This document shows positions 48,705 to 61,826 of a stretch of DNA of 64,000 nt, piece by piece; position 1 is the first letter of the stretch, and each line of letters begins with the position of its first letter. The notes beneath the pieces were generated by a model. The model searched no databases and had not been told where the DNA came from. It saw only the letters and a list, made by a program, of their open reading frames with translations. A program made the position numbers and the translations under genes. Origin of the DNA: Echiichthys vipera (lineage: Eukaryota > Chordata > Actinopteri > Perciformes > Trachinidae); assembly GCA_963691815.1 (NCBI GenBank), contig OY829656.1, positions 9,389,752-9,453,751 of the forward strand, written 5' to 3'.

Positions 48705-51479
48705 TGCCATTTTTGCTTGGTAAACAAGTAATTGATGATGAAAGTTGTAGTTTTCTGTTATTTGATTGTTACATACAGAGGTGGACAGAGAGAAAACCCC
48801 AGAATATCTAATCCTAGTGCTTCTTAACATACATTGAATGAAGAAGCACTAGGTAGCACTTACCAATTTGTATTAAAATTGATGGTTTGTGATTTAGATC
48901 ATTATTTCCTTTGACTATCTTGTAAATAAGGGGCTGATGCTTTGGTAACCGGTCCCTACCACTTCACAGAATTTGGTAGCAGAAGTCAAAGCTCAGGAGA
49001 AAACGGTGGAGGCAAAATAAATGTAGCTTAGCATCTCGATACAGCTGTGTTTTTATTCAGGGAGCTGGGAACAGTGCACCTCAGCCCATACTCTCAGCAC
49101 AGGTTATAGTCTGTTCATTTTCCTATGTGAAGCTTTACGAGCACGAGGAACTCCAGCTGTCAACACCCTCTCTTGATACCCATAAAGCCTTGTGTTGTGG
49201 GGTCATTCACTGTAATTGGTTTGGAAAATGTTCCCACTATGGACTAGAACCTGCACTTTCAGCCATTTCACCGCTGTTCTTCTGGTGTCACCTGTGTTCA
49301 AATTACATCACTTTCACCTGTGCAAGCAATATGAATGACAGTAAATGCTTCAAACTGGAAACACATTTGGGGTGCATGAATCTTTAGTCATTGTGTCTCT
49401 GTGAGACAGTTGTCCAGCTTCCTCCCACAGCTATTCAAAGATTCCTCCTGAGCCTTTTCTTAATTGGGAGATCATTAGCTTGAGTATAGCCTTCTAATCT
49501 TTTTTAAAGCATTTTATAATAAGACAGAGACCAGCTTGTATCCGCTGAGAGCCTCTCTGAAGCCCGTAAGATTAAAGTCCTCTAAATGACCGGCTTTGGT
49601 CCTTAGCTGGGATGTCTCCCCGTTAATCAGACATCAGACCTCATCGAACCCCTGTTTCTCTGACACGAGAAGCTAAGAATTGCTCCAAAACCACTTTCCA
49701 ATTAGAAGTGACAGAGAAAAGATGAAAGCAACATTACTGCACCCTCCTCATCTATACGTCGAACCAATTAACGTCGGCGAGCACGAACAAAAAGACGCAG
49801 GGGGAGGGGGGCCCGGCTCCACCTTTAATGCCCATGGCGAACAGGAACGAACAGAGGGAACAGTCAACGTTGTGTGCAGGCAGTGACAGGACAGACACTG
49901 GGACAGTTAATTGATCTTCATTACGTTAATTACGACTGTGATGTGGAGCGGAGAATGAAAAACGGGTCTCAGTGTTGTGTGATTTTGTCGGAATGTACAA
50001 CGTTAAGCTTCCTGCTGACCTTGAAACTAGTCGGGTAATGATGGCGCTGCTTAAGGGAGCGAGTGTGCATGCATAAACAGGTTGGCCTGTTTCCTGCACT
50101 TTTAAATCTCCAACAGGCTAAATGTTTGTGTTGTAAATCTTCTGTTGAGTTCACATTTCCTCACCATGCTCACTTTATAGAACTATAGAAGTGCTCATCA
50201 AACTCCAACAAACACATGCCAGATTTCTGTAAGAACTAGTGTGTGTTGGTATGTGATTTCCCCTTGTCCACTCCAGTGCACGGATGGCTGCACTGTCAGC
50301 AAGCCGGGCTCTGCCCTTGCATTTGAATAAACACCATCTGAGTTGGCTGGTTGTTTATAATATCTGTCAGGAAGCTGCCACCCAGTGATCCCCGCGACTC
50401 TGACCTTTGTCCCCAGGGAGCGGCTGACGGAACACTGCGGTGACAGAGTGTCTCCCTTGTCGATCCGCCGCACTGATACGCCTTACACCCTTCTCCCGCA
50501 CTGCTCGCAACTCAAATGGCTTGCTGCTCTGCCCCATGCATTGGAAATGAGCTGGGACTGCCTTACAGGATGCAATGAATAGTCGCGAGGATAGGATGAA
50601 CACAAGCTTCGGAGATGCCTGTCACAAAGATTGATGGTTCTCTGGACTTTTTGTTGTCGTCTTGTCAGTACTATAAACTTTCCCAAGCTGAATAATTGAG
50701 TCCTTCAGTTGAGGAGTCGTGTCAATCTTTTTTAAGTTTACACTTCAGGAGTGTATCTCAGTGAGAGCTGTAAATCAGAGTCATGTGGATAACAGAAAGC
50801 TGAGGTTGTGCAATTCCAGCTGATGTACGACATACAAATGACTTGGATTTAATACAAACACTGCAAGTCAGTTCATTGATCAACATATTTCAAACAAACA
50901 AACCTTTTAGCATTTGTCTGGTATGGTGGCTCTGAGAGATCAACACACTGCAAATTTAAAAAACACATGCAAATAGAGACAACACAAGCAAATGAAAAAG
51001 CATCTTCACCAATTTGATGACCCACTCAGAATTTAGAAAAAGTGCTAATATGATAAAAAGTAATGTGCATGGCTGGAACATGCAACACTTGTTGTCACCA
51101 TTTGTGGATTATGAAGTTACTGAAGTCTAGCAGGCAGTGGTATCTGAAAATGAACTATGGTATGATCCAGATATTATCGGTGATATCTGCTGATAACCTA
51201 GCGTTAGCCTTTTGCTCTTTATAATATCTAAATCATGTGATCACAATGACGAAAAGTTTACCTCGATAACTTTATAAACCAAACCAAATCACGTCAACAA
51301 CAAGCATGTCTCAGCCATGTTAATCACCTTTTAGTGCGCCCTGGAAACAGTTTCCGTCGTGTTTTGAGCTTATTGCAGCACTTTTTCTAAATGTGTTGTG
51401 AAATTAGTGAGGATGTTTCTTCATTTGCTTGTGTGGTATGTGTCTATATACATGTTTTTTCTTGATTTGATGACGGTTG
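48705..51479. other. Intronic stretch, no gene supported
   Basis: A more GC-balanced block at 50270-50600 has open frames on both strands but no domain or splice evidence. Nothing else is recognised. Confidence 0.45.
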
Positions 51480-51960
51480 AACTCCAGGGCATCACCTCCT
51501 CATACCTAAACGACATGCTAGGTCAATTGTCAATGACTCTCAAAATGACATTGATGACCGCGCTAACGCCGTGAAACAGCCACATGGTGGCAGTTATAAT
51601 CACGTGACCATTATATTTGACGCAAAGGTCGCAGTTTAAACACATACTACTTAAGTTTAGGCAACAAAAAATTCTTGCTTAAGGAAAAGATCATGGATTG
51701 GATTCAAATGTTTCAGGGACATAACTACATAACAAATGTAACTAAGTCACATCCGTAACAAAAGACCTTTGGGTCTAGGGTCTCGTGGGTGAAAGTCCTG
51801 TGTTTGTTTGACCCATGCACCACCCCAACCTTTATCCCTATACAGGCTTAGGGGTTGTCACCTTATACCCCGTAATTATAACTATGGCCATTAGAGGTCA
51901 ACGACTAAGAGCGAATGTAAATATGAGTCGTTATATGCTGCTTGCACAATCAACCTACTT
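51480..51960 (+). repeat. Teleost dispersed repeat with 'aagtttaggcaacaaa'
   Basis: Landmarks in order: acttaagtttaggcaacaaa, ggaaaagatcatggattgga, gtctcgtgggtgaaagtcct, gtttgacccatgcaccaccc. I recognise this as an abundant fish interspersed repeat. No ORF or termini allow a class to be given. Confidence 0.5.
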
Positions 51961-52299
51961 GGCCTACCTACTTTTTTTTTGGTGAGGACGATCTGCTCAG
52001 GGCCACTGTAGTTCTATTTCAGTCAGCTAAATTGAATTGTGAATTATATTACACAAAATTCAACCTCCATGACTTGTTGCTCTCTAATCAGAAAATGTAA
52101 AAAACACTGCCAATTGCCAGTTATTCTCTGATTTTCACATGTGGAAAGTGATGTCTCTACATCATTATTAATGAATCATTTAGTCTATCAAATGCCAGAA
52201 AAACTGTGAAAATACCAAATTGCAAGGTGATGTTTTCAAGATTCGTATATAGCTGAGACAAGAGTTACCCTCAAAGGTTTAAATTATTAGGGATATAAA

Positions 52300-52858
52300 C
52301 CAGAAAAGTACTAGGTGGACCAAGCCGCCACCACAGCGAATTTCTGGTGGATCCAATACGGAAGTGCCAAAAACTGCAGTTCTCCGACTGTTCACTAGAG
52401 GCAGTTTGCACAATAGAGCAATTTATCATTCACCCCCATGTTAATAAGGCCGTTTTCACAGAAAAATTAAACCTACTTAAGGTCTGGTACAAAAAAAATT
52501 CTAGTCTGTACGTTTAGGTCATATCTCTATGACAACACTGAGGGAGGTGAATTTTTTTGGACCAGGCTAGTTTTTGTTTTATTGGAGGTTAAAGTTTATG
52601 AATAACTAGGGGCGCAGCTTCTTGAGTAGCAGCTAGCGGCTGGCCCTCACTTCGCCTCGGAGGTATACGTCAGCCAGATCGATGTATGCCCCCCCCCCCC
52701 CCCCCCACGTCACATACATGCCTTTTTTGGTAAGAGGACATTAGGAGGAGTCAAAGTCTGACAAGATGGTGACTCCCGTAGGCGGGTACGATTGGATCTA
52801 GGTAAGAGAACAGACCCCGACAGGTATGCTACGTCCATTTTTTATACAGTCTATGAGG
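52300..52858 (+). repeat. Teleost dispersed repeat ending 'tatacagtctatga'
   Basis: Landmarks: cggaagtgccaaaaactgca, gttcactagaggcagt, ggtctggtacaaaaaa, tagcggctggccctcacttc, ttaggaggagtcaaagtctg, acgtccattttttatacagt. A common repeat in fish genomes. It contains a poly-C tract at 52689-52706. A diverged inverted copy lies at 28921-29062. Confidence 0.55.
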
Positions 52859-54170
<1,312 letters not shown>

Positions 54171-54316
54171 TTGAAGAGGAGTTTGTGGTTTTAAAGTTTC
54201 ACTGGCAGTTACTTATCGGTCAGCGGATATCTGGGTAACGGATATCTGGGCGAAGACTTGCTCTTCCATGCACTGAGTTCGATTAGCAACTTCAAACGGG
54301 AGAATGGAGTTGGAAT

Positions 54317-55479
54317 TAGGGCTGGGCGATATGGCAAAAAATGTTTACAGTAAAGTCCCGATCCCGATTTTACATCAATTTTTTATTATTATATTCCAGA
54401 AGTAGAATGGGAAGCAGAGCCTTCAGCTACCAAGCTCCTCTCCTGTGGAACCAACTCCAAAGTGTTATTCGGAATACAGACACTGTCCCCTTATTTAAGA
54501 GTAAACTTAAAACTTTCCTTTTTGATAAATCTTACAGCTAGGGCTTACGAGCCCTTAGCAATGTTGTTATTTTTAAGCTGATTTTGCTCTGCTTAATTAT
54601 GCTGCTATAGGCCTAGTCTGCCGGGGGAGAATACTTTTCCAGATACTGAGCTTCTCTCCTCTCTGTTTGTATCATTCATGTCCCATTAATGCATGTTACT
54701 AATTCAGCTTCTTCCCTGGAGTTGTTTGTGCTTTGTCGTCTCGCAGGTCTCTGCTGATCCTGGTGGTGCCTGCTGCCGTGGTCCTGCATGACGCTTCCTG
54801 CTACTATTATAATCTATAACCTTGGCTGTGCTTGTTTCTACTATTCTGCTGTATTAACTGCCATAACATATAAGTCATATTCACATTCTATAGATATTAT
54901 TATAGTTACTGTAAGTGTGTCTGTCTCTGTCTTTGTGTCTGTCTTTGTCTTTCTCTTTTCTCTTTGTCTTACTCTGTTTGTTTATCATAGAGTGTGGTCT
55001 TTACCTAGTCTGTAAAGTGTCCTGAGATAACTTCTGTTATGATTTGGCACTATAAATAAAATTGAATTAAATTGAATTGAATTATTTTGCAAGTTACTGA
55101 ACAGTGCAACCAAAGTATTTCCCTATGTAAAAACAGGAGTTTGCGGCTGATGCTTGCATGCTGTTAGGACACGTTGTAACTCCTGCGTTCTGTTTATATT
55201 TTCAGCCATCACTCTCCGCTATGGATGAGAAATCCCCGTCACTGCCTGTAGTTTGCTATGATTTGTTGATCTGTGTGTCTTTAGGGTGGTGCATGAGGCG
55301 GCCAAAAGTGTGATTTGGATGAGGAAAAAAAACCCTGATGCATCTGTGCAGAGCATATAAGAGCAGTGGATAGAATGTACCCTGTAGACGATACTATAAT
55401 CTCTCTGCTTTGGCAGATCGTCAGCATATCTAATCGCCTTCACGATCTACCTGTATCATCGTCATATTGCCCATTCCTA
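54317..55479. mobile_element. hAT-type element carrying a nested LINE
   Basis: The left end is TAGGGCTGGGCGATATGG. The right end is GTCATATTGCCCATTCCTA, whose reverse complement starts TAGGAATGGGCAATATGAC. Both are flanked by a perfect 8-bp direct repeat gttggaat (54309-54316 and 55480-55487). TAGGGCTGGGCGATAT-type termini plus 8-bp duplications mark a hAT-superfamily element. Its middle is occupied by an L2-type LINE fragment (about 54390-55083), so the original insertion was about 460 bases. No transposase reading. Confidence 0.82.
54390..55083 (+). pseudogene. 5'-truncated L2-type LINE fragment
   Basis: The plus strand encodes SRSRMGSRAFSYQAPLLWNQ, then VPLFKSKLKTFLFDKSYS and a stop at 54539-54541. 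This is the standard C-terminal motif of teleost L2-type ORF2 (G.RAF...AP..WN.LP). A 3'-UTR of about 540 bases ends agtgtcctgagataacttct, gttatgatttggcactataa and ataaaattgaattaaattga. Everything upstream, including endonuclease and reverse transcriptase, is missing. It lies inside the hAT-type element and is oriented opposite to dntt. Confidence 0.82.
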
Positions 55480-55487
55480 GTTGGAAT

Positions 55488-56625
<1,138 letters not shown>

Positions 56626-56874
56626 CCTGGAGCCGGTCCAACCCAGGAGAGCAAAGGCATACCGATCCACAGGTGGTGACACCAAGTCCACACGCACTGC
56701 CCTCCAACCCCGGCTGTCCCCCTCAGCACTGTGAAGACCTCCCTCCACCTGACTGTCCTCCAGCCGCAGGATCAGGAAACACTTTGCAAAGTGGTCCATG
56801 GCCTCGAACCTGTGGCTGGGAAGCTTTGCTATATCAAAAGTGGAGGCCTGGTATTCACAGTACAGCAGAATGCC
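56626..56874 (-). CDS. dntt: dntt exon with catalytic Asp
   Basis: A 249-base exon in phase 0 with acceptor ctctcttcattag and donor AGG|gtatga. It encodes 83 residues from GILLYCEYQASTFDIAKLPS through FEAMDHFAKCFLILRLED to RAVRVDLVSPPVDRYAFALL and GWTGSR. The RVDLV Asp corresponds to the third metal-binding carboxylate of the polymerase X active site, and GW..GSR is the conserved nucleotide-binding turn. The first two catalytic Asp residues, the BRCT domain and the 8-kDa domain are encoded by upstream exons not in this window. The reading is fully open and looks functional. The variable stretch (SQVEGGLHSAEGDSR) matches the divergent loop seen between TdT orthologues. Confidence 0.96.
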
Positions 56875-59123
56875 CTAATGAAGAGAGAAAGATATGTTTT
56901 TTTCAGCATGGATATTGGTAGGAATTGATAGTTTTACTGGGTCTTATATATCTTTTTTCTGTATAAAATGCTTGCTTCTATGCATCAGCCTTTCTGTTTG
57001 TCCAAGACAGTCTGTCAAATATTCTCTACAACAATTAACAACAGAATTTGCAACACTCATTTCCTAAATATAAACATTAAATTAAGTCAAAGTAATGCAA
57101 TTGGAATTATGAAAAAGCCTTTTTGCATGGCTATTGGCAAGCAACTGTAAGAAGGCCAGCCAGTCTCTCCTTCTAAAGAGAGCATCCAGGGGCCCTGACA
57201 GTGAAAACCTGGCTGCCTTTCATCTTTAGCCCAGACTTCAGTGCAGCCAAATAGAAAGTTAAAAGGACTGAAGAATTATCTGTAAGCAAGGTGTTAATCA
57301 GTCTTAAACATATAAAATTCCTTAAATCTTCATCAACTCTAAATTTGACACCAAAGTAAGTTACACATTAGGAGTAATGTGGTCTCTCCTGTTTAAAAGC
57401 ACTGGGGATTTTACCCGACCTGAGTCATGCCTTGTTAGCATTACAGTAATCAAGATGAGAGGATATCAGAAGCTTAAGTGGTTAAAGTTTTTAAGTAACT
57501 GGAATACTGCGTAACGTTTGAACTTGGATTGAAAAGCGAAAAGAAGTAAAATGTTTCAATTCATGGCTGGATATTACTGTATTGGTTAGGGGACCATCTG
57601 ATTTACTTTTATCTAAGCAATTAAAACAATTTCTCTATTGTTACATATAAGCCGCAGAAATTTTGATGACATTCATCCCTTTACATCTGCTAAAAAGTGC
57701 CATTTATATATCTTTAAGTAAACAAGAAATTTGAAGAATTTGCTGAATTGTCAGTGTAGCAATGATTGTCAGTCTGGAAGACAAGGACAACTGTTGCTTC
57801 TGCTGTCTGACCTAGAATGAAGCCATTAAACAATCCAGAGCCACTTTATCTGTTATCTGACAGGTAGGATAAGAGTACAGCCACAGAAAAACCAGCTCTT
57901 TATTTGAAGCCTGGTGAAAAACCTTGGGATCATTTGTGGCCTAATGTTGTATTCACAGAGCACTTCCCAGTTTCTGGATTCAACATTGGATCATTTAACC
58001 CGGTGTTGAGGTTCTAACAGAAACCTGACTGCAATCCTTGCAGCATTATATTGCTTCCCATTAGCGAGGCAACTTTCTTCACAAAATTGTATAGATAAAA
58101 GGCATCTTAGATACAGGGCTGCAGGTACTGAAAATAGTCAAGGTTAGATTTATTTAAATTAAGTTGGATATTTGCCTTATTAAAATACTGAGTGGAGGAG
58201 TTTTCTAGGAAGGATGTGATTTTTTTCTTTTGATAATGGTTCATAGTGAAGAGTCTGCTCCCGCCTGTATTTAACAAACTGACAACCAGTAAATAAGTTT
58301 TTAGCCACGCTACCAGCATGGTTCTAGGAAGGGTCTAGACTGAAATCGCTACAAATATTGGATGTACTACTATGACATTTGGTACAGGCATTCATGTCCC
58401 CCCAGAAAAAAAAAAAAATTCATTTTGGTGATTTTCTGACTTCTGACACCCTCTTCAGGTCACAATGAAATCTGTACTTAAATTAATTAGCAAGATAAGC
58501 AGTAAGTGGCGTCAATTCTCCAGTCAGAAAACCATTATACCATTAAAGAAGAAGAGAGTGCAACAAGATAAAGTCATTAAAAGAGTGCCAGTCAAACCCC
58601 TAACAGTGAATAACAATGTTATGGCATTTGTTTGTTTTTATCCCTCTTGTCCCTCTCTCTGATCATCAGACAACAAATGAGATCAGAATTAGCTAGCTCG
58701 TGCAAGCTAAATGCAGGCCCCACAGCTGGGGTGTCTCTTTCCATTGCATTTTTCTTTGATCGATTTGCCGAGTGATATTTCAGGACTTTTTCTAAATGAT
58801 GGCTTTTCCATTCAGGTTGTTTCGTGTGCAAATTGAAAATGTACATCCAAACAGTTGCACATTGATGTTAGCATCTTGTTTCAAACATCATCGATACCTT
58901 TTTAATATTAATCTAATTGATAACTCTTCCCATCGTTATAAAGCCTTTACCGTTAGTGCCAAAAATGTGGCGCGTTATTATAATTATCAGCTCATTGAAG
59001 CTGTTTTCATCAGACCAATTCTCTAAGCCAAGCAACAAAGACTGTTCTTCCTTGCTGAGAGGGGACGAGACAACCGTATGATGATTGGTTGAGGTAAATT
59101 TCATGGTAACCCAATCAGAGGTA
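56875..59123. other. Upstream dntt intron, proximal part
   Basis: I searched this for the preceding TdT exon (the GG.RRG..GHDVDFL block) on the minus strand and did not find it. No other gene or element is recognised. An A-rich run lies at about 58407-58420. Confidence 0.5.
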
Positions 59124-59171
59124 GACCCTAAAGCCTGGGGCGCGGTGCGGAAGGACAGTGTGAGTGCGCCC
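59124..59171 (+). mobile_element. Harbinger right-end fragment, copy 3
   Basis: Reads gaccctaaagcctggggcgc, then ggtgcggaaggacagtgtga and gtgcgccc, matching the right 48 bases of copy 1 almost exactly, and is followed by TTA (59172-59174). No left terminus is found upstream, so only this end remains. It abuts a Penelope fragment at the base where a TTA target duplication would lie. Confidence 0.8.
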
Positions 59172-59515
59172 TTACTCCTCTTTCAAATCATCTGTCCTCT
59201 CCGTCCAGCATGTGGACGTTGTTGTCATCAAATGAGTGGGCTTCCTCCTTGAGAGTAAGTGGTCAGCAAAGTTCAGGCCTGAGGAGTTAGCTCTCCTGTG
59301 TTGGGCCATGCGTTTATGGAGTGGTTGTTTTGTTTCTCCAATGTAGAGATCTTTGCATTCCTTGTTGCATAGAACAGCAGGAACCAGATTGCTTTTGTAG
59401 GTGTGTGGTGTTCTGTCCTTGGGATGTACTATTCTCTGTCTGAGTGTGTTACTGGGTTTGAAATACACAGGGATGCAGTTTTGTTGAAGATCCTCTGAAG
59501 ATTATCGTTTACTAG
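59172..59515 (-). pseudogene. Penelope-like element GIY-YIG fragment
   Basis: The minus-strand frame at 59468-59172 encodes YFKPSNTLRQRIVHPKD, CNKECKDLYIGETKQPLHKR and MAQHRRANSSG. The DLYIGETKQPLHKRM block is the GIY-YIG endonuclease core (LYIGET, then R) of fish Penelope-like retroelements. A frameshift occurs near 59250, after which the other frame continues VHMLDGEDR, a stop, and FERGV before the sequence ends at 59172. The reverse transcriptase is absent. The following codons are cut off exactly where the Harbinger end begins. Confidence 0.85.
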
Positions 59516-60009
59516 TTTGCCATTTAATAATTTTTATCCAAATCAATCCTATCCTCCATACTTTAAGGCTTGCACAGCACTTAGCCTTTGTAGGGCAGCA
59601 TACATGGTTACATTATGCTATATAAGAAATGAGACTTTTTTCATGAAACTTCTTTTCATGAAAACAGTACAACTACTGTATAATATCGCAATTTGCTGCA
59701 GAATGGCAAGTTATTTGCCAAGATGAACATGGGATTTGAAAAAGGGTTTTGACAAAATAAATATGCTGTGAAGGGGGCAGGGGGGGGGCATCTTTGTCTG
59801 GCCCAGTGTGGGCCCAGTGCCCATGGCTTGTTTTCACTGTTATTTATTAAATTTTTCACCAGAGACTTGAGACTGCTGTCTTAGCTAACGTTATGTGCCA
59901 ATGACACGATGCCTCCTTCAGCAAGCATTAATTCTTCTAGTGATATATTACTTCTAGCTAACGATAAGCCTGTGTCAACAGAGCTGCTGGGTAACTTAGA
60001 TATACCAGA
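59516..60009. other. Unassigned spacer
   Basis: A G-rich run lies near 59774-59788. No gene or element is recognised. Confidence 0.45.
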
Positions 60010-60060
60010 AATCTGCTCTGCAATTTCCCAGCTTGGGATCAATAAAGTATTTCTATTGTA
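60010..60060 (+). mobile_element. Rex1-like LINE 3' tail, short copy
   Basis: Reads gcaatttcccagcttgggat, then caataaagtatttctattgt, matching the reverse complement of the Rex1-like LINE end at 17341-17370. Only the tail is present. No coding region is attached. Confidence 0.7.
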
Positions 60061-60169
60061 TTCTAAATTATTCGAATTATTGAAACCATCACTCACCAAA
60101 TTCAGTCAATAATTAACGTTAGCTATTCCACTTTACAAATCGGCGAGGCATCTTCTTTTTAGGTTCCGA

Positions 60170-60741
60170 GTGTTTTGGTCTGCACGAGCGTACTGCTTGT
60201 GTCAAGACTGGGTTCTGTCAGTACCCTCCTCTCCCTTTTTTGTGAGTTTGTCTCCCCCTGTCTGTGGTTCCCTGCATGTTTGTGTTTTCCTCCTGTGTCT
60301 CTCGTCTAGGTCCGGTAGGCGTTCCCCCCAAGCTGCAGCCTGTTACGATGATCACCTGGATCAGTACTTATACTCTGAGCGAACAGGCATGCAGCGCCGG
60401 ACCGTTGTATCCCTTCGTTGGTAACTATTCCCCCCGGACCGGCATTCCCTTTCTCGTTGTGGTATCACGCTCCCCGTCGCTGAGTTTATCTTATCGTGTT
60501 TGTTCTTTTTCTCCGTAGTTTCCCGTGTTCCTGTTTCCTCGTCAGTCTCCCTGATTCGTCCGTCATCTCCTTGTTCCCGTTCTCCCTCGACCGTCTCGTT
60601 GTTTGTATTGCTTGTTTTTCCCTGTAGTGTTTGCGTTTTGTTATTAGTTATTATTAAACGTTTGTTTGTACTTTTACTCCGTGTCCGTGTCTGCATTGGG
60701 TCCACCAGTTTTTGTGTGTTATCTCTGTACCGTTCATGACA
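60170..60741 (+). repeat. Ty3/gypsy 5' LTR (start approximate)
   Basis: C/T-rich sequence with an attaaa polyadenylation-like signal at 60653-60658. It ends near cgttcatgaca, just before the gag region. This layout is the usual one for teleost gypsy LTRs. The 5' boundary is uncertain (a TGTT start at about 60170 is only a candidate). No second LTR is in the window for comparison. The 161-aa minus frame here is a shadow. Confidence 0.5.
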
Positions 60742-60758
60742 GAATGGTCCGGCCATAA

Positions 60759-61826
60759 CATGGACCCCGCGGACATGGAAATCGACCCCCCGGGTTTTTC
60801 CGTCCGTCACGTGGTCACTTCCCAGGGAGTACTTCTCGGCAAACATTCACAGACGCTGCAAGGAATTCTGGAGAACCTCAGTCAGTTGACTGCCTGCGTA
60901 GCTCGTCTGGAGTCAAGACAGGTGGGACCTTTCCTTGCTGCTTCCGTGAATGCTGAGTCACCCGCTACTACCGTGAGTACTCTCCTCCATCGTGAGCCCT
61001 ATGTTCCGGCACAAGAGCTTATTGTGGAACATTGGGTGAATGCAGGATTTTTCTTTTCCAATGCTCTCTGGTTTTCGGTCAACAGCCCCTCACATACGCT
61101 AACAATAGCACCAGAATAGCGTATGTGCTAGGTTTGTTGTCTGGTAGGGCTCGAGTCTGGGGAGCTGCGTTTTGGAACCATCCCCTGACTCGGCAGGCAA
61201 CGTTCCAACAGTTCTCCAGTGAGATTATGTCTGTGTTTGATCATCCCGTCTCTAATAGCGATTCCAGCAACCGGTTGCTGGATTTACGCCAGGGTTACGC
61301 TTGTGCGGCAGATTACTCTGTTGAGTTTCGCACATTAGCGGCAGAATTAGGATGGGATGATCGGGCTCTTCAGAGTATTTTCTTTAAGGGACTTAATGAG
61401 GAGGTTTAGGACCGTTTAGTGGGTAGATCTGAGACTGCTAATCTCCAGAAGCTCATAAGCCTCGCTATTAAGATCGACAACCGTCTGCGTGAGAGACGCT
61501 GTGAGAGACGCCGTGAGAGACGCCGTGAGAGACGCCGTGAGAAACGCCGTGAGAGACGGTCAGTTTTTCCCGTGACTCCTGGTCCTCCTACCAGTATCCT
61601 CGAGCAGACCGCTCGTTTACCTGTGAGCAACTGGTTTCCCCTGTCCTCCGCTCCAGACCAGGAGGAATCCATGCAGCTAGGTCGTAGCCACTTGACTCCT
61701 GCTGAACGTGAGCGGTGCTTTCGAGACCGGTTGTGTATTTATTGTGGGGCTCCCAGTCATCAGTTAGCAAATTGTCGCAGATGGTTAAACTGTCAGACTC
61801 ACCAGTCACAGGCGGGGTCCTGGTGA
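60759..61826 (+). pseudogene. Ty3/gypsy gag, broken
   Basis: The ATG at 60759 follows the LTR by 17 bases and opens the matrix/capsid reading (MDPADMEIDPPGF). A frameshift lies between about 61000 and 61035. The capsid-type segment then runs to an in-frame TAG at 61407-61409 and continues in the same gag line with an Arg-rich stretch (61488-61559). A CX2CX4HX4C zinc knuckle follows (CIYCGAPSHQLANC, 61734-61775), and a stop at about 61824. Gag would package element RNA in cytoplasmic particles; this copy cannot make a full product. Gag and pol directions match and oppose dntt. Confidence 0.82.
61488..61559 (+). repeat. 12-bp tandem repeat in gag, 6 units
   Basis: Six units of cgtgagagacgc (the second begins with T, the fifth has an A change, the last ends in G). 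Each encodes RERR-like tetrapeptides, giving a run of about 24 mostly Arg/Glu residues upstream of the zinc knuckle. Confidence 0.95.

Noticed and set aside
48341..48811. 156-aa plus-strand frame
   Set aside because: Runs through a dispersed repeat, a TA-rich tract and a LINE tail. The hydrophobic reading comes from AT-rich codons.
57000..60169. Search for the next upstream dntt exon
   Set aside because: No minus-strand block resembling the GG.RRG..GHDVDFL segment was found. The exon presumably lies beyond position 64000.
60361..60846. 161-aa minus-strand frame
   Set aside because: Antisense shadow of the gypsy LTR and gag start.
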